In this document: positions 1-7,816 of the stretch, piece by piece | Layout: each line of letters opens with the position of its first letter | How positions within the stretch are numbered: the first letter of the stretch is position 1 | Assembly: GCA_014192545.1 (NCBI GenBank) | Contig: BJHL01000002.1 | Location: 1 to 64,000 of the forward strand | Length of the DNA stretch: 64,000 nt | Origin: Phycisphaerae bacterium | Lineage (GTDB): Bacteria; Planctomycetota; Phycisphaerae; Phycisphaerales; UBA1924 | Direction: 5' to 3' | Notes under the pieces: model-generated | Database searches by the model: none | Told to the model about the DNA's origin: nothing | The model's input: the letters and a program-made list of their open reading frames with translations, nothing else | Made by a program: the position numbers and the translations under genes

Positions 1-2
1 GT

Positions 3-92
3 CCCGCACTCACAACACCCCAGACAACCGGCGCACCGCATCACGCTCTCAAAGCAGAGCGTGATGGCACGAGAAGGTTGATGCCACCAGCC
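3..92. repeat. Direct repeat copy 1 with internal palindrome
   Basis: Matches 207-296 base for base except one substitution (73 versus 277), at an offset of exactly 204 bp. It contains an 11-bp perfect inverted repeat, 39-49 against 56-66, around a 6-base loop. The near-identity suggests recent duplication. The palindrome is typical of REP-like intergenic elements; nothing here encodes a transposase. Confidence 0.9.
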
Positions 93-206
93 GCACCCTT
101 TGGGTACGTCGGCTCTCCGAGCCGACCCCTACTCCTCCTACTCACGCTCCAGCCACCAACCGCGACGATCTGCGCATCACCCACCCGCCGCCGACTCACG
201 CCCTTC

Positions 207-296
207 CCCGCACTCACAACACCCCAGACAACCGGCGCACCGCATCACGCTCTCAAAGCAGAGCGTGATGGCACGACAAGGTTGATGCCACCAGCC
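207..296. repeat. Direct repeat copy 2 with internal palindrome
   Basis: Second copy of the element at 3-92, with the same 11-bp stem at 243-253/260-270. The two copies and the spacer hairpin together form a BIME-like cluster. Similarity ends abruptly just after 296. Confidence 0.9.
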
Positions 297-399
297 CCCC
301 CAAGTTATCGCCCCGGTTCGGCACACTTTCGGAGACGTTGGCTCGCACAAACTTTCTGCACGAACGCGACTAACCCCGCCAAATTCCTCGACCTTGTGG

Positions 400-405
400 T
401 ACAAT
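400..405 (+). promoter_or_regulatory. Extended -10 promoter element before the secreted protease
   Basis: TACAAT preceded by TG at the extended -10 position, 19 bases before the ATG at 425. No good -35 is visible. Initiation would be expected near 411-413, so the leader would be only about 12-14 bases and would start at the GGAGA ribosome binding site (413-417). Confidence 0.45.
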
Positions 406-424
406 CCGGCACGGAGAACAAGAG

Positions 425-1483
425 ATGACCAAGACCCGCCCCATCCTCGCGAAGTGGTTGAAGCCGTTGGCGTTTTCTCGTTCAGGGAAGACCGGTCAGG
501 CTGCGGCGTTTGGTCTTCGTGCAGAAAGTTCTATGGTGAATGTTGCTAATGGAAGTAAGGTGGCGGTGGCTGCGGCGGGGTTGGCGTTGGCGGGGATGAC
601 GGCGAATACGCAGGCGAACATCATGAGGTCGCTCGCTGATAATCAGGCGCATATCGATAGAGGGAATCAGTTTACGTTAGCCGGAAGAGCTGCTCAGGGA
701 TTGGGCGGTGGTGTGGTGAGCATGAGAATTACTGCACCCGGGACGAGTGTCGCGATTAATTATTCGGGAGTTGCACTTAGAAGTTTTGCAGATGGTTCGG
801 GATGGATTCTGGGCACGAATCATCCGGTAGGGGACTTGGCTAACAATGGATTTGGAGCTGAGACGATTACGGTAGGAACTTGGGGCAACTATATGACCTC
901 CGGAGAGACCCGCCTCACGGTAACCCAGTCGGTTGCGCTTTCGGGGAGTGCATCAAGAAATCCGAATGCACGGGATATGCGGCTTTACTTTGTAAGTAGC
1001 GGCTTGCCGCAGTTTACCCCGATGCAGCTTATCACGATCGATCAGATAGCAATTGGTTCGTACTTTGATATGGCGGGATTTGGCCAATATGGATCACCCG
1101 CGAGCGGCACATTACCGCGATCGGGAGATGTGCGAGGGTTCGTCTGCCGGTATGATGGGGGAGCTGTCGACGCAGGCTATTCTCCGGCGTTCTACAGACA
1201 GGGTCTGACATTTAATAGCGATTCTACGGCACTCCTTGGCAGAACAGCCCAGGGGTACTCGGGTAGTGGTGTTTTCTCAGCTGGAAGCCTCGCAGGTATC
1301 AATTGCTTTGGAACCAACGGTTCTTCATTCACCGGCGTATCGGGGTTTAATTATTTTGACCAATCAGTAATTGCCGAGATAAACCAGGTCACCTCAGTTC
1401 CTGCTCCAGGCGCAGCGGCGATGTTTGGTCTAGCTGCGATTACGTTTTCGGCTCGAGGATTTGGTGGTCGCAGAAGGGCCTAG
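425..1483 (+). CDS. Secreted trypsin-like serine protease homologue with PEP-CTERM-like tail
   Basis: A 352-residue exported protein. Residues 43-65 look like a signal peptide preceded by an unusually long basic N-terminus (about 40 residues); the start at 425 is chosen because GGAGA lies 7 bases upstream, while the internal Met37 has no such site. The body reads like a chymotrypsin-fold protease: GTNHPV supplies a candidate His133, ARDMRLYFV a candidate Asp184, and GYSGSG replaces the classic GDSGGP with Ser279. The C-terminus (about 325-352) has PAPG, a hydrophobic stretch and a GGRRR end, as in PEP-CTERM-type sorting signals. The triad assignment is my inference; the aspartate before the serine is Tyr here, so activity is uncertain. 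It appears to be a single-gene unit. Confidence 0.7.
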   Translation: MTKTRPILAKWLKPLAFSRSGKTGQAAAFGLRAESSMVNVANGSKVAVAAAGLALAGMTANTQANIMRSLADNQAHIDRGNQFTLAGRAAQGLGGGVVSMRITAPGTSVAINYSGVALRSFADGSGWILGTNHPVGDLANNGFGAETITVGTWGNYMTSGETRLTVTQSVALSGSASRNPNARDMRLYFVSSGLPQFTPMQLITIDQIAIGSYFDMAGFGQYGSPASGTLPRSGDVRGFVCRYDGGAVDAGYSPAFYRQGLTFNSDSTALLGRTAQGYSGSGVFSAGSLAGINCFGTNGSSFTGVSGFNYFDQSVIAEINQVTSVPAPGAAAMFGLAAITFSARGFGGRRRA

Positions 1484-1807
1484 AGTTAATCAAGGCATGC
1501 TGGCCAAGGAGGGTTACCGGCGGGTGGCATCACCCTCACCGTGCCACGAGGCCTTGCTCTGAAGGCCTAGTGCGCCTTGCTACTCACGCATAACCACCGC
1601 GGCACCTGGTATCAAATCCCGGCGCGCGCACACCACCCACACATCCCGCCCCCGTGCGCGCGCATCTGTACGCGATGGCCAAATCCTCGGGGATTTTTGC
1701 AGATTTTCTTCTCCAGTCCCTGCAAGCACTTGCGCCGCAAAATTGCCTCCGCCCTGCAAATCTGTGCGCGCGCAACGCGTCCTCCGCCTGTGTAGATGGG
1801 AGGACCT
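1484..1807. other. Intergenic region with 3' hairpin and structured GC-rich leader
   Basis: Two parts. Just after the protease stop there is a 7-bp inverted repeat, 1549-1555/1562-1568. From about 1620 to 1795 the sequence looks structured. An 11-bp direct repeat (GTGCGCGCGCA) occurs at 1654-1664 and 1764-1774. Between the copies lie a TCGG-loop hairpin (1681-1686/1691-1696) and a possible longer stem (1700-1706 with 1758-1764). It ends in a strong GGGAGG ribosome binding site at 1798-1803 for the frame at 1808. No protein-coding frame is convincing. Confidence 0.55.
1549..1568 (+). repeat. Hairpin after the protease gene
   Basis: AGGCCTT, a six-base loop GCTCTG, then AAGGCCT. It lacks a T-run, so it is not a classic terminator. 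The loop shares GCTCT with the other palindromic elements in this window. Confidence 0.5.
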
Positions 1808-2170
1808 ATGCAAATCGAATCAACCAAACGTCCAGCCGCTTTGACTGATGTGTATCTCGCGTGCGTGCCAGCGGATGATGTTCCGCGCATTCTGCGTTAC
1901 TTTGAGCTCAACCGCGACCTGATCGCCCTCGCGCACGCGTTTGGTCTCACGATGTGGGAAGTGCACACATGGGCGTTTCGCCCAGAAATCCAGATGTGCC
2001 TCAACGTCCCGCCGCAACCGACTCGCCCCGAACCCGTTCACGCCGAACCAATTCAACCCGAACCCATTCACGCCGAGCCCGCCTGCGACGACAATCCCGC
2101 ATTGCCTTCCCCCCGAATGCCGCATCACGAATGCCGCATGCCGCGATTGTCCGCGGAAATGCCGCGCCCT
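1808..2170 (+). pseudogene. HTH-like planctomycete gene, probably broken after ~75 codons
   Basis: A strong GGGAGG (1798-1803) precedes the ATG at 1808. The first ~70 codons read like a genuine compact helical domain (DVPRILRYFELNRDLIAL, then LTMWEVHTW), similar in style to small HTH-like proteins I associate with Phycisphaerae. Next comes a short EP-rich repeat (EPVHAEPIQPEPIHAEP). The frame then stays open to 3685, but beyond about 2170 it runs antisense through two well-supported minus-strand genes and loses protein-like composition. I infer that the original 3' end was lost or replaced. The alternative is a true long overlapping gene, which I think unlikely. The end at 2170 is simply where the opposing gene begins. 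Confidence 0.4.
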
Positions 2171-2629
2171 TCAAACCCCAATCGCCCCCTCAAAAACCTC
2201 CGCCGACTTCAAAACCGGCCGCCCCTCAGCAACTTCAAACTCAATTGCAATCACATCAATCCGAACCTCACTGCGCCCCCAGCGATTGGCCCGCATGAGA
2301 TGTCGCGCGATGGCTTGCAGCCGCTCTCGCTTCTCGTGCGTGATCGACGCAAGCGGCGAAGTTGCATTGCTGCGCGCGGGCGCATCAATCTTGCGTACGC
2401 GCGATTTCACTTCAACAACAACATGCACCCCGGCGGGACTATCCGCGATGATGTCGGCCTCGCCCTTGGGCGTCCGCGCGTTGCGATGTCGAATCGTAAA
2501 CCCGCGCTCGCGCAGCAATCTGCACGCCGCGTCTTCGGCAAGCCTGCCAACGTGATCGGTGTTGCCCAAACGGGGCGCGATCCACCGCTTGAGTCGCTGC
2601 CACCAGCCATCATGCAGCGGAATGGCCAT
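2171..2629 (-). CDS. UPF0102 (YraN) family nuclease-fold protein
   Basis: A 152-residue protein of the YraN/UPF0102 family, whose members have a restriction-endonuclease-like core but no settled role. Family landmarks are present: G-x-x-GE-x-x-A near residues 28-35 (VGRLAEDAA), then GEADIIA (about 56-62) and VVVEVKSR (about 70-77). These give the acidic-x-D...E-x-K pattern of the nuclease fold. The start is supported by AAGGA six bases upstream. It lies 9 bp after the lipoprotein gene stop, so the two are probably cotranscribed. The GC-rich minus-strand coding creates a long spurious open frame on the other strand. Confidence 0.85.
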   Translation of the reverse strand: MAIPLHDGWWQRLKRWIAPRLGNTDHVGRLAEDAACRLLRERGFTIRHRNARTPKGEADIIADSPAGVHVVVEVKSRVRKIDAPARSNATSPLASITHEKRERLQAIARHLMRANRWGRSEVRIDVIAIEFEVAEGRPVLKSAEVFEGAIGV

Positions 2630-2638
2630 GCGTCGTCC

Positions 2639-3982
2639 TTATCGCGGCGTCGTCTGAATGGTTTTGCTGCCCGCCGCCGGCGCGGCAGGCAGATAACGCT
2701 TCTCGGCGACTTCCATGAGCGCGCTGACCATGTTGCTCACATCGCTAATGCTCGCGCGGTCGCGCAGCGTGTTGATATATCGCTTGCGCTGATTCTCAGC
2801 ACGCTCGCCGCGCACGCGATCTTCAACTTCAAGCTGCGCGTCATACAGCGAACGCTTGCGATCTTCAACGCTCTCAAGGTGCAGCCACAGTTGCGCGGGG
2901 CCATCCTCAATCGGCCCAACGGTTTGGCCCGTCTGCATCGTGCGCGCAACTTCGTTGAGTTTGTCAGTCGCGAAGAGTTCCATCTTCGCCGGGTCGTCGC
3001 TCAAATCGCGCAGTTCCAAGCCGCCTTTGTCGCGCTTGTTGAGGTTGTACTTGCTCTGCGCCGCGTCAGCGAAGCTGGCGGCCTCGGCAAGTTCCTTCGC
3101 AAAACCGTCGACTGCGGCCTGGTTGTCCTTTGCAACAACCACGAGCCGAAACGTTGCAAGCGGCGGGCGATTGAATTCGTCGAACAACTGAAAGTATCGC
3201 TGGCGAATATCGCGCGAGCCAACGTTGACCCGGCGATACACGCGATCAATCAGCTGCGCACGGACAAGCTCGATGTCTTCCTGCCTGCGGCGCCACTCGT
3301 CGATGGTCAGACCTTTGGTTGCTTCGAGGTTGCGTTCAAGCTGCGCCCGGCTGCCGCCTTGTTCGCGTTGCAAGTCGCGCTGCAGACCTTCGATAAACGA
3401 GAACAACCCTTGCTGCTGCTCGACGCTCAAGCTGCCGAGTGCTTCGGCGCGCAAAAGTTCGTCTTCGATGAACGCATCGATCCAGCGCGTGATGGCTTCG
3501 TCCGCCAGCTTTCGCCAACGGTCGGCGGGCATGCGTTTGGCTTCAGCGGCGAGGCGCGAGCCCATGGCTTCTTGCGTGAGCGTGCCGCGATCGAAGACGG
3601 CGGATGCGAAAATCGGCTTGCCGTTCACATCGCCAACTTTCGCGTCGATGAGCGTGATGCCGGCGATGGGCGTTGCGTTGGTTGATGCTTGCGCGACGGT
3701 TGTGGTTGTGTCCTCAAGGCCTTCGCGAGCTGCAACTGGTCCGGTGACGTTGACGTCGCTGCTGGCGAGCACTCGGCCGGTGCGAGGCGGGTTGTTATTT
3801 TCAGTTGCGGGATTGGTTGCCAGCGCGGGCTGGGTTGTACCTGCCGCGACGAAATCTGCGGGCGAGAGCGAGCGGCCGCGCGATGGCGACTTGCTTTCAG
3901 AAGACGAACAGCCGCCCAGTGCAGCACCTGCAAGGAGCACAAAAATGGCGGCAAGTGCGGCGTTCGTTCGCCCTTGCATCAT
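2639..3982 (-). CDS. SurA-like / parvulin-type periplasmic chaperone lipoprotein
   Basis: About 447 residues from tandem Met codons at 3982/3979. I prefer these because a lipoprotein signal peptide follows immediately, with lipobox LGGC at Cys25; the upstream in-frame extension looks non-coding. After a ~100-residue low-complexity linker, VGDVNGKPIFASAVFD opens a SurA_N-like helical chaperone region. This is followed by a region resembling a PPIC/parvulin domain (from PLATFRLVVV to AQLWLHLESV). Family members help outer-membrane or exported proteins fold. Whether the isomerase site is active cannot be judged by eye. It is divergent from the DUF1844 gene and is followed by the yraN-like gene. 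Confidence 0.7.
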   Translation of the reverse strand: MMQGRTNAALAAIFVLLAGAALGGCSSSESKSPSRGRSLSPADFVAAGTTQPALATNPATENNNPPRTGRVLASSDVNVTGPVAAREGLEDTTTTVAQASTNATPIAGITLIDAKVGDVNGKPIFASAVFDRGTLTQEAMGSRLAAEAKRMPADRWRKLADEAITRWIDAFIEDELLRAEALGSLSVEQQQGLFSFIEGLQRDLQREQGGSRAQLERNLEATKGLTIDEWRRRQEDIELVRAQLIDRVYRRVNVGSRDIRQRYFQLFDEFNRPPLATFRLVVVAKDNQAAVDGFAKELAEAASFADAAQSKYNLNKRDKGGLELRDLSDDPAKMELFATDKLNEVARTMQTGQTVGPIEDGPAQLWLHLESVEDRKRSLYDAQLEVEDRVRGERAENQRKRYINTLRDRASISDVSNMVSALMEVAEKRYLPAAPAAGSKTIQTTPR

Positions 3983-4100
3983 GAAGCCCGCTACACTCAA
4001 ACTGGCTGTCGTGTTTCTCACGTTCGTCCTCTTGTTCGGCTTTGTGCCGCGATGAACGGACCGACCGCCAGGGTCGAACCAACCAACGCGAGGAGCTTCC

Positions 4101-4604
4101 ATGCCCCCAGCCGATGAACCCAAGATCATAATCGATTCCGACTGGAAGGCGCAGGCTCAAGCGGAAAAGGAAAAACTTGCCGCGAGCAAGCCTAAGCCGG
4201 CTCCCAAACTGGCTCCGACCGATGCGGAAGGCGGCGAGGAAGAGGAACGGACGCGATTTGATGATCTGGTTGCCCTGCTGACGCAGCAGGCGCTGGCGTA
4301 TATGGGTTACGTGCCTGATCCGCGGACGGGGCAGGCGATGGTGAGCCTGGAATACGCCAAACTGCACATCGATATGTTGGGCGTGCTCGAAGAAAAGACC
4401 AAGGGCAACCTGACTGAAGCCGAGCAGGCTTCGCTGACGCGGGTGGCGTCGGAACTTCGCATGGCATTTGTGGAATTGAGCAAGGCGGTAGCGAAGGCTG
4501 TGCAAGAAGGTCGCATCAAGCCGATGGGTGGTGGCGGCGGTGGTGGTGGTATTGTGACGCCCGGCGCGGGTGGGGCGAGCAGGCTGGACTTGGGTTCGAC
4601 CTGA
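4101..4604 (+). CDS. DUF1844 domain-containing protein
   Basis: A 167-residue cytoplasmic protein with a DUF1844 core at about residues 52-130. It contains LLTQQALAYMGYVPDP, then LEYAKLHIDMLGVLEEKTKGNL, the characteristic 'I-D-x-L-x-x-L-x-E-K-T-K-G-N-L' helix. The N-terminus is charged and the C-terminus has a run of eight glycines (about 143-150) coded by GGT/GGC repeats, which may vary in length. GAGGAG lies just upstream of the ATG. The domain has no known function. It sits 85 bp before sdhC on the same strand. Confidence 0.85.
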   Translation: MPPADEPKIIIDSDWKAQAQAEKEKLAASKPKPAPKLAPTDAEGGEEEERTRFDDLVALLTQQALAYMGYVPDPRTGQAMVSLEYAKLHIDMLGVLEEKTKGNLTEAEQASLTRVASELRMAFVELSKAVAKAVQEGRIKPMGGGGGGGGIVTPGAGGASRLDLGST

Positions 4605-4688
4605 GTGAAGTAGAAGTCGTTGCTGGGCGGGGTCAGGTTGGTTTTGTGGGGTCGGTTGGTTCTGATCTTTGTCGAAAGGCGATTCCGC

Positions 4689-5549
4689 GTGGCAGAAAAC
4701 ACGACACCGAAGGTCAAGCAAGGTTTCCTGGACAAGCATCACTTTTTGCTGCGACGGTTGCACAGCCTGACGGGCATTGTGCCTATCGGCGTCTTTCTGA
4801 TTGCGCACCTGGTGACCAACTCGTCGCTGGCTTGGGGGCAGTTTGGTGATCGCGGGCGGTATGACGATCTGAATGTGCAGCAGGGCGGGTGGGGCTACTT
4901 CTGGCATGAGGTGCGGTGGATCAATGAGCAGATTCCGCACTTGATGCTGATTGAGATCACGCTGTGGGTTGCGATTGCTTTTCACAGCATTCTGGGCATT
5001 TACTACGCGCGCAGCGGCAAGAGCAATACGGCGGCGTACGCGTATCAGGGCAACTGGCGGTACAAGTGGCAGCGGATCAGCGGATATGTGGGCATCTTGT
5101 TCATCTTCTATCACGTGGCGACGCTGCGGTGGGGGTGGACGTTCTTGATTCCACCGTTTGATGGCAGCGTGAAGTGGTCGCATGAGGCGTCGGTGAGTTC
5201 GCTGGCGGCGGCACTGCGCGGCGGATACGGCGATGTGACGATTTGGGGATTGCTGGTGAGCTTGCTGTACTTCAGCGGCATCACGCTGCTGGTCTTTCAC
5301 TTTGCGAACGGTTTGTGGACCAGTGCGATTACGTGGGGACTCACGATTTCACGCACCGCTCAGCAGCGGTGGGGCGTGGCGTGTGCGGGGTTGGGCGCGG
5401 GGCTGATGGTGATGGCGTGGAGCGCGCTGATTGCCGCGGTGCTGACGAACCCGAATGATGCGAAGAAGATTGAGCAGAAGTTATTGGAGAAGGTGGAGAT
5501 GGTTGAGCCCGGTGAACAAGGGAAACTGACGGCGGACGCTGACAGATAA
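4689..5549 (+). CDS. sdhC: Succinate dehydrogenase cytochrome b558 subunit
   Basis: Membrane anchor of complex II, B. subtilis type, with five predicted transmembrane helices in 286 residues. It passes electrons from the iron-sulfur subunit to menaquinone through haem b. RRLHSLTG near the N-terminus and histidines H25, H40, H84, H99 and H142 are candidate haem ligands. I start at GTG 4689 because family proteins begin close to this point and the 23 codons upstream look like non-coding sequence; the ribosome binding site (AAAGGCGA) is weak. It is first of sdhC-sdhA-sdhB, with 136 bp to sdhA. Confidence 0.9.
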   Translation: MAENTTPKVKQGFLDKHHFLLRRLHSLTGIVPIGVFLIAHLVTNSSLAWGQFGDRGRYDDLNVQQGGWGYFWHEVRWINEQIPHLMLIEITLWVAIAFHSILGIYYARSGKSNTAAYAYQGNWRYKWQRISGYVGILFIFYHVATLRWGWTFLIPPFDGSVKWSHEASVSSLAAALRGGYGDVTIWGLLVSLLYFSGITLLVFHFANGLWTSAITWGLTISRTAQQRWGVACAGLGAGLMVMAWSALIAAVLTNPNDAKKIEQKLLEKVEMVEPGEQGKLTADADR

Positions 5550-5638
5550 CGCCCGGTGAAGCACTGGAAATGACGCCGATATCTTGCCGAACAGAATCAA
5601 TTGATCGCAGAGAGACGAAGTACGAATAGACAGACAAG

Positions 5639-5669
5639 GTTTGGCCGCAGGCACTTCCAAGGGCCAAAC
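5639..5669 (+). promoter_or_regulatory. 8-bp stem-loop in the sdhA leader
   Basis: GTTTGGCC (5639-5646) can pair perfectly with GGCCAAAC (5662-5669) around a 15-base loop. It ends 3-4 bases before the CGGAG ribosome binding site of sdhA and has no T-run. It could be a processing or stability element between sdhC and sdhA, or a translational control hairpin. Confidence 0.5.
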
Positions 5670-5685
5670 GCTCGGAGCAACAACT

Positions 5686-7695
5686 ATGGCAACGCAACGT
5701 GTGATTGTGGTGGGAGGCGGACTGGCAGGTTTGTCGGCGAGCGTGCGCATCGCTGAAGCTGGCATGCAGGTTGACCTGTTCAGCATGGTGCCTGTGAAGC
5801 GCAGCCACAGCGTGTGTGCTCAGGGCGGCATCAATGCGTGTAATGAAGTTGCTCGCCAGCAGGGCTATAGCGAGTACGAGCACTTTGACGAGACGATTTA
5901 CGGCGGCGACTTCCTCGCGGACCAGCATCCGGTGCTGGAGATGGCGAACTGGGCGCCCAAGATCATTGATTTGCTGGACCGCATGGGTGTGCCGTTTAAT
6001 CGGACGAGCGAGGGCTATCGCGATTTGCGGTTGTTTGGCGGATCGCTGTTCAAGCGCACGCACTTTGCGGGGGCGACGACGGGGCAGCAGTTGCTGTATG
6101 CGTTGGATGAGCAGACGCGGCGGTATGAAGCTGAGGGGAAAGTCAACAAGTATGAGTTCTGGGAGTTTTTGTGGCCTGTGATCAGTGATGGTCGCTGCGT
6201 GGGGATTGTTGCTCAGGACATGCGGACGATGCAGATTCGTGCGTTCCGCGCGGATGCGGTGGTGATGGCGACGGGCGGCTGCGGGCTGGTGTATGGCAAG
6301 AGCACCAACAGCGTGGTGTGTACTGGTGCGGCGGCGGCGCGGTGCTATCAGGCGGGCGCGTGGTATGGCAACCCGGAAATGATTCAGGTACACCCGACGG
6401 CGATTCCGGGTGCGGACAAACTGCGGCTGATGAGCGAGAGTGCTCGCGGCGAAGGTGGGCGCGTGTGGGTGCCAGCATTGAAGCGCGAAGATGGCAAGTG
6501 GGGGCCAAACCCGCGCAGTGGGCAAGACCCCAAGACGATTCCGACGAGCGAGCGGTACTACTTCCTGGAAGAGAAGTATCCGGCGTATGGGAACATTGTG
6601 CCGCGTGATATTGCGACGCGGGAGATTTTTGATATCTGCGTGAATCAAGGGATGGGCGTGGCGAATGAGAATCAGGTGTATCTGGACCTGACGGAGCGCG
6701 ACCCCGAGTACCTGGCGAAGAAGCTGGGCGGGATTCTTGATATCTATGAGAAGTTTGTGGGTGATGACCCCAAGTTCACGCCCATGCGGATTTTCCCGGC
6801 GGTGCACTACAGCATGGGCGGGTTGTGGACGCAGTTCAGCAAGGGCAGCTACATGCCGGCTGAACCGAGGACGAAGCACAAGAGTGGTTCGCGGTCGCCT
6901 TTGAATGCTGAGATTGGGCAGGGCATGGAATATGGCTCGCCCATCAACAGCATGACGAACATCAAGGGGTTGTACGCGTTTGGTGAAGTGAATTTTGCGT
7001 ATCACGGGGCGAATCGGCTGGGCGCGAATGCGTTGCTGAGCTGTTTGTTTGACGGCTTGTGCTGCGGCGTGAGCGTGGTGAATTACATTCGCAATGACGA
7101 GCAGGCCAGCAAGCAGCCGGCGGAGATGCTGACCAGCAGCGCGTATGAAGCGGTGGTGGAGCAGGAGCAGGCGAAGGTGAAGGCTCTGACGCAGACTGTT
7201 GGTCAGGGTGAAGCGTCGCCTGCGACGAATCCGTATGTGATTCATAAGGAACTGGGCGTTGAGATGACGGCGGCGTGCACGGTTGTCAAGAGTGCCTCGC
7301 GCCTTGAGCAGTGCCGGAACAAGATTGCGGAGCTGCGTGATCGCTACAGCCGGATTCGGCTGGGAGATGCGGCGGCGTGGACGAACCAGACGCTGAGCTA
7401 CACGCGAGCGGTGGGGGACATGCTGCTGGTTTCGGAAGCGATTTGCTTTGGCAGCATTGAGCGTAAGGAAAGTCGCGGGGCGCACTATCGCACGGACTAT
7501 CCGGATCGCAATGATGCCCAATTCATGAAGACGACGGTGGCGAAGTTTTCGAAGCCGGCGAAGACGACGGAGATTGATTTGTTGCCCATTGACGCGAGTT
7601 TGATTCAGCCGACGGCACGGACGTACGGCAAGAAGGATGACCAGGGTGGCGCGGGTGGGGCGGTGAAGAAGGTGGCGAGTCCTGAATGGTTGTGA
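5686..7695 (+). CDS. sdhA: Succinate dehydrogenase flavoprotein subunit
   Basis: A 669-residue FAD subunit that oxidises succinate to fumarate. The N-terminal dinucleotide-binding motif is VVGGGLAGLSAS. HSVCAQGGINA supplies His41, expected to carry the covalent FAD. Active-site signatures include HPTA, ESARGEGG, RDIATREI, HYSMGG and GEVNFAYHGANRLGANALL. ATG 5686 is preceded by CGGAG at 8 bases; an upstream in-frame TTG would add 15 residues that overlap the leader hairpin and are not family-like. The length matches the B. subtilis/epsilonproteobacterial class rather than the shorter E. coli enzyme. Partners are sdhC and sdhB. Confidence 0.95.
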   Translation: MATQRVIVVGGGLAGLSASVRIAEAGMQVDLFSMVPVKRSHSVCAQGGINACNEVARQQGYSEYEHFDETIYGGDFLADQHPVLEMANWAPKIIDLLDRMGVPFNRTSEGYRDLRLFGGSLFKRTHFAGATTGQQLLYALDEQTRRYEAEGKVNKYEFWEFLWPVISDGRCVGIVAQDMRTMQIRAFRADAVVMATGGCGLVYGKSTNSVVCTGAAAARCYQAGAWYGNPEMIQVHPTAIPGADKLRLMSESARGEGGRVWVPALKREDGKWGPNPRSGQDPKTIPTSERYYFLEEKYPAYGNIVPRDIATREIFDICVNQGMGVANENQVYLDLTERDPEYLAKKLGGILDIYEKFVGDDPKFTPMRIFPAVHYSMGGLWTQFSKGSYMPAEPRTKHKSGSRSPLNAEIGQGMEYGSPINSMTNIKGLYAFGEVNFAYHGANRLGANALLSCLFDGLCCGVSVVNYIRNDEQASKQPAEMLTSSAYEAVVEQEQAKVKALTQTVGQGEASPATNPYVIHKELGVEMTAACTVVKSASRLEQCRNKIAELRDRYSRIRLGDAAAWTNQTLSYTRAVGDMLLVSEAICFGSIERKESRGAHYRTDYPDRNDAQFMKTTVAKFSKPAKTTEIDLLPIDASLIQPTARTYGKKDDQGGAGGAVKKVASPEWL

Positions 7696-7816
7696 GGTTT
7701 TGTTTGGATTGCTGCTATCTATATTGAGCAAGCCATTTGAAGGCGCAGGTTGATCAAGTTCACGAATCCCGTCGCGCGGCATTGCTGGCGGCGAGCTACT
7801 GGAAGAGGTACGCATC

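Larger units (their letters stand above)
1..424. other. Repeat-rich intergenic start of the window
   Basis: No convincing gene lies here; the short open frames are proline- and arginine-rich and lack start signals. The stretch holds two copies of a ~90-bp repeat (3-92 and 207-296) separated by a third hairpin. That hairpin has an 8-bp perfect stem at 108-115/119-126 with a 3-base loop. The right end carries the promoter and ribosome binding site of the protease gene that starts at 425. Confidence 0.7.

Noticed and set aside
1820-2128. 102-codon minus-strand open frame
   Set aside because: It is antisense to the better supported HTH-like frame, Gly/Asn-repetitive in a way that mirrors the EP-rich repeat, and has no ribosome binding site.
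4041-4100. tRNA-like sequence near a GGTCGAAC motif
   Set aside because: No acceptor, D or anticodon stems can be drawn around it.
3897-5300. 467-codon minus-strand open frame
   Set aside because: His/Arg/Gln-rich shadow running through the DUF1844 and sdhC genes; no domain is recognisable.
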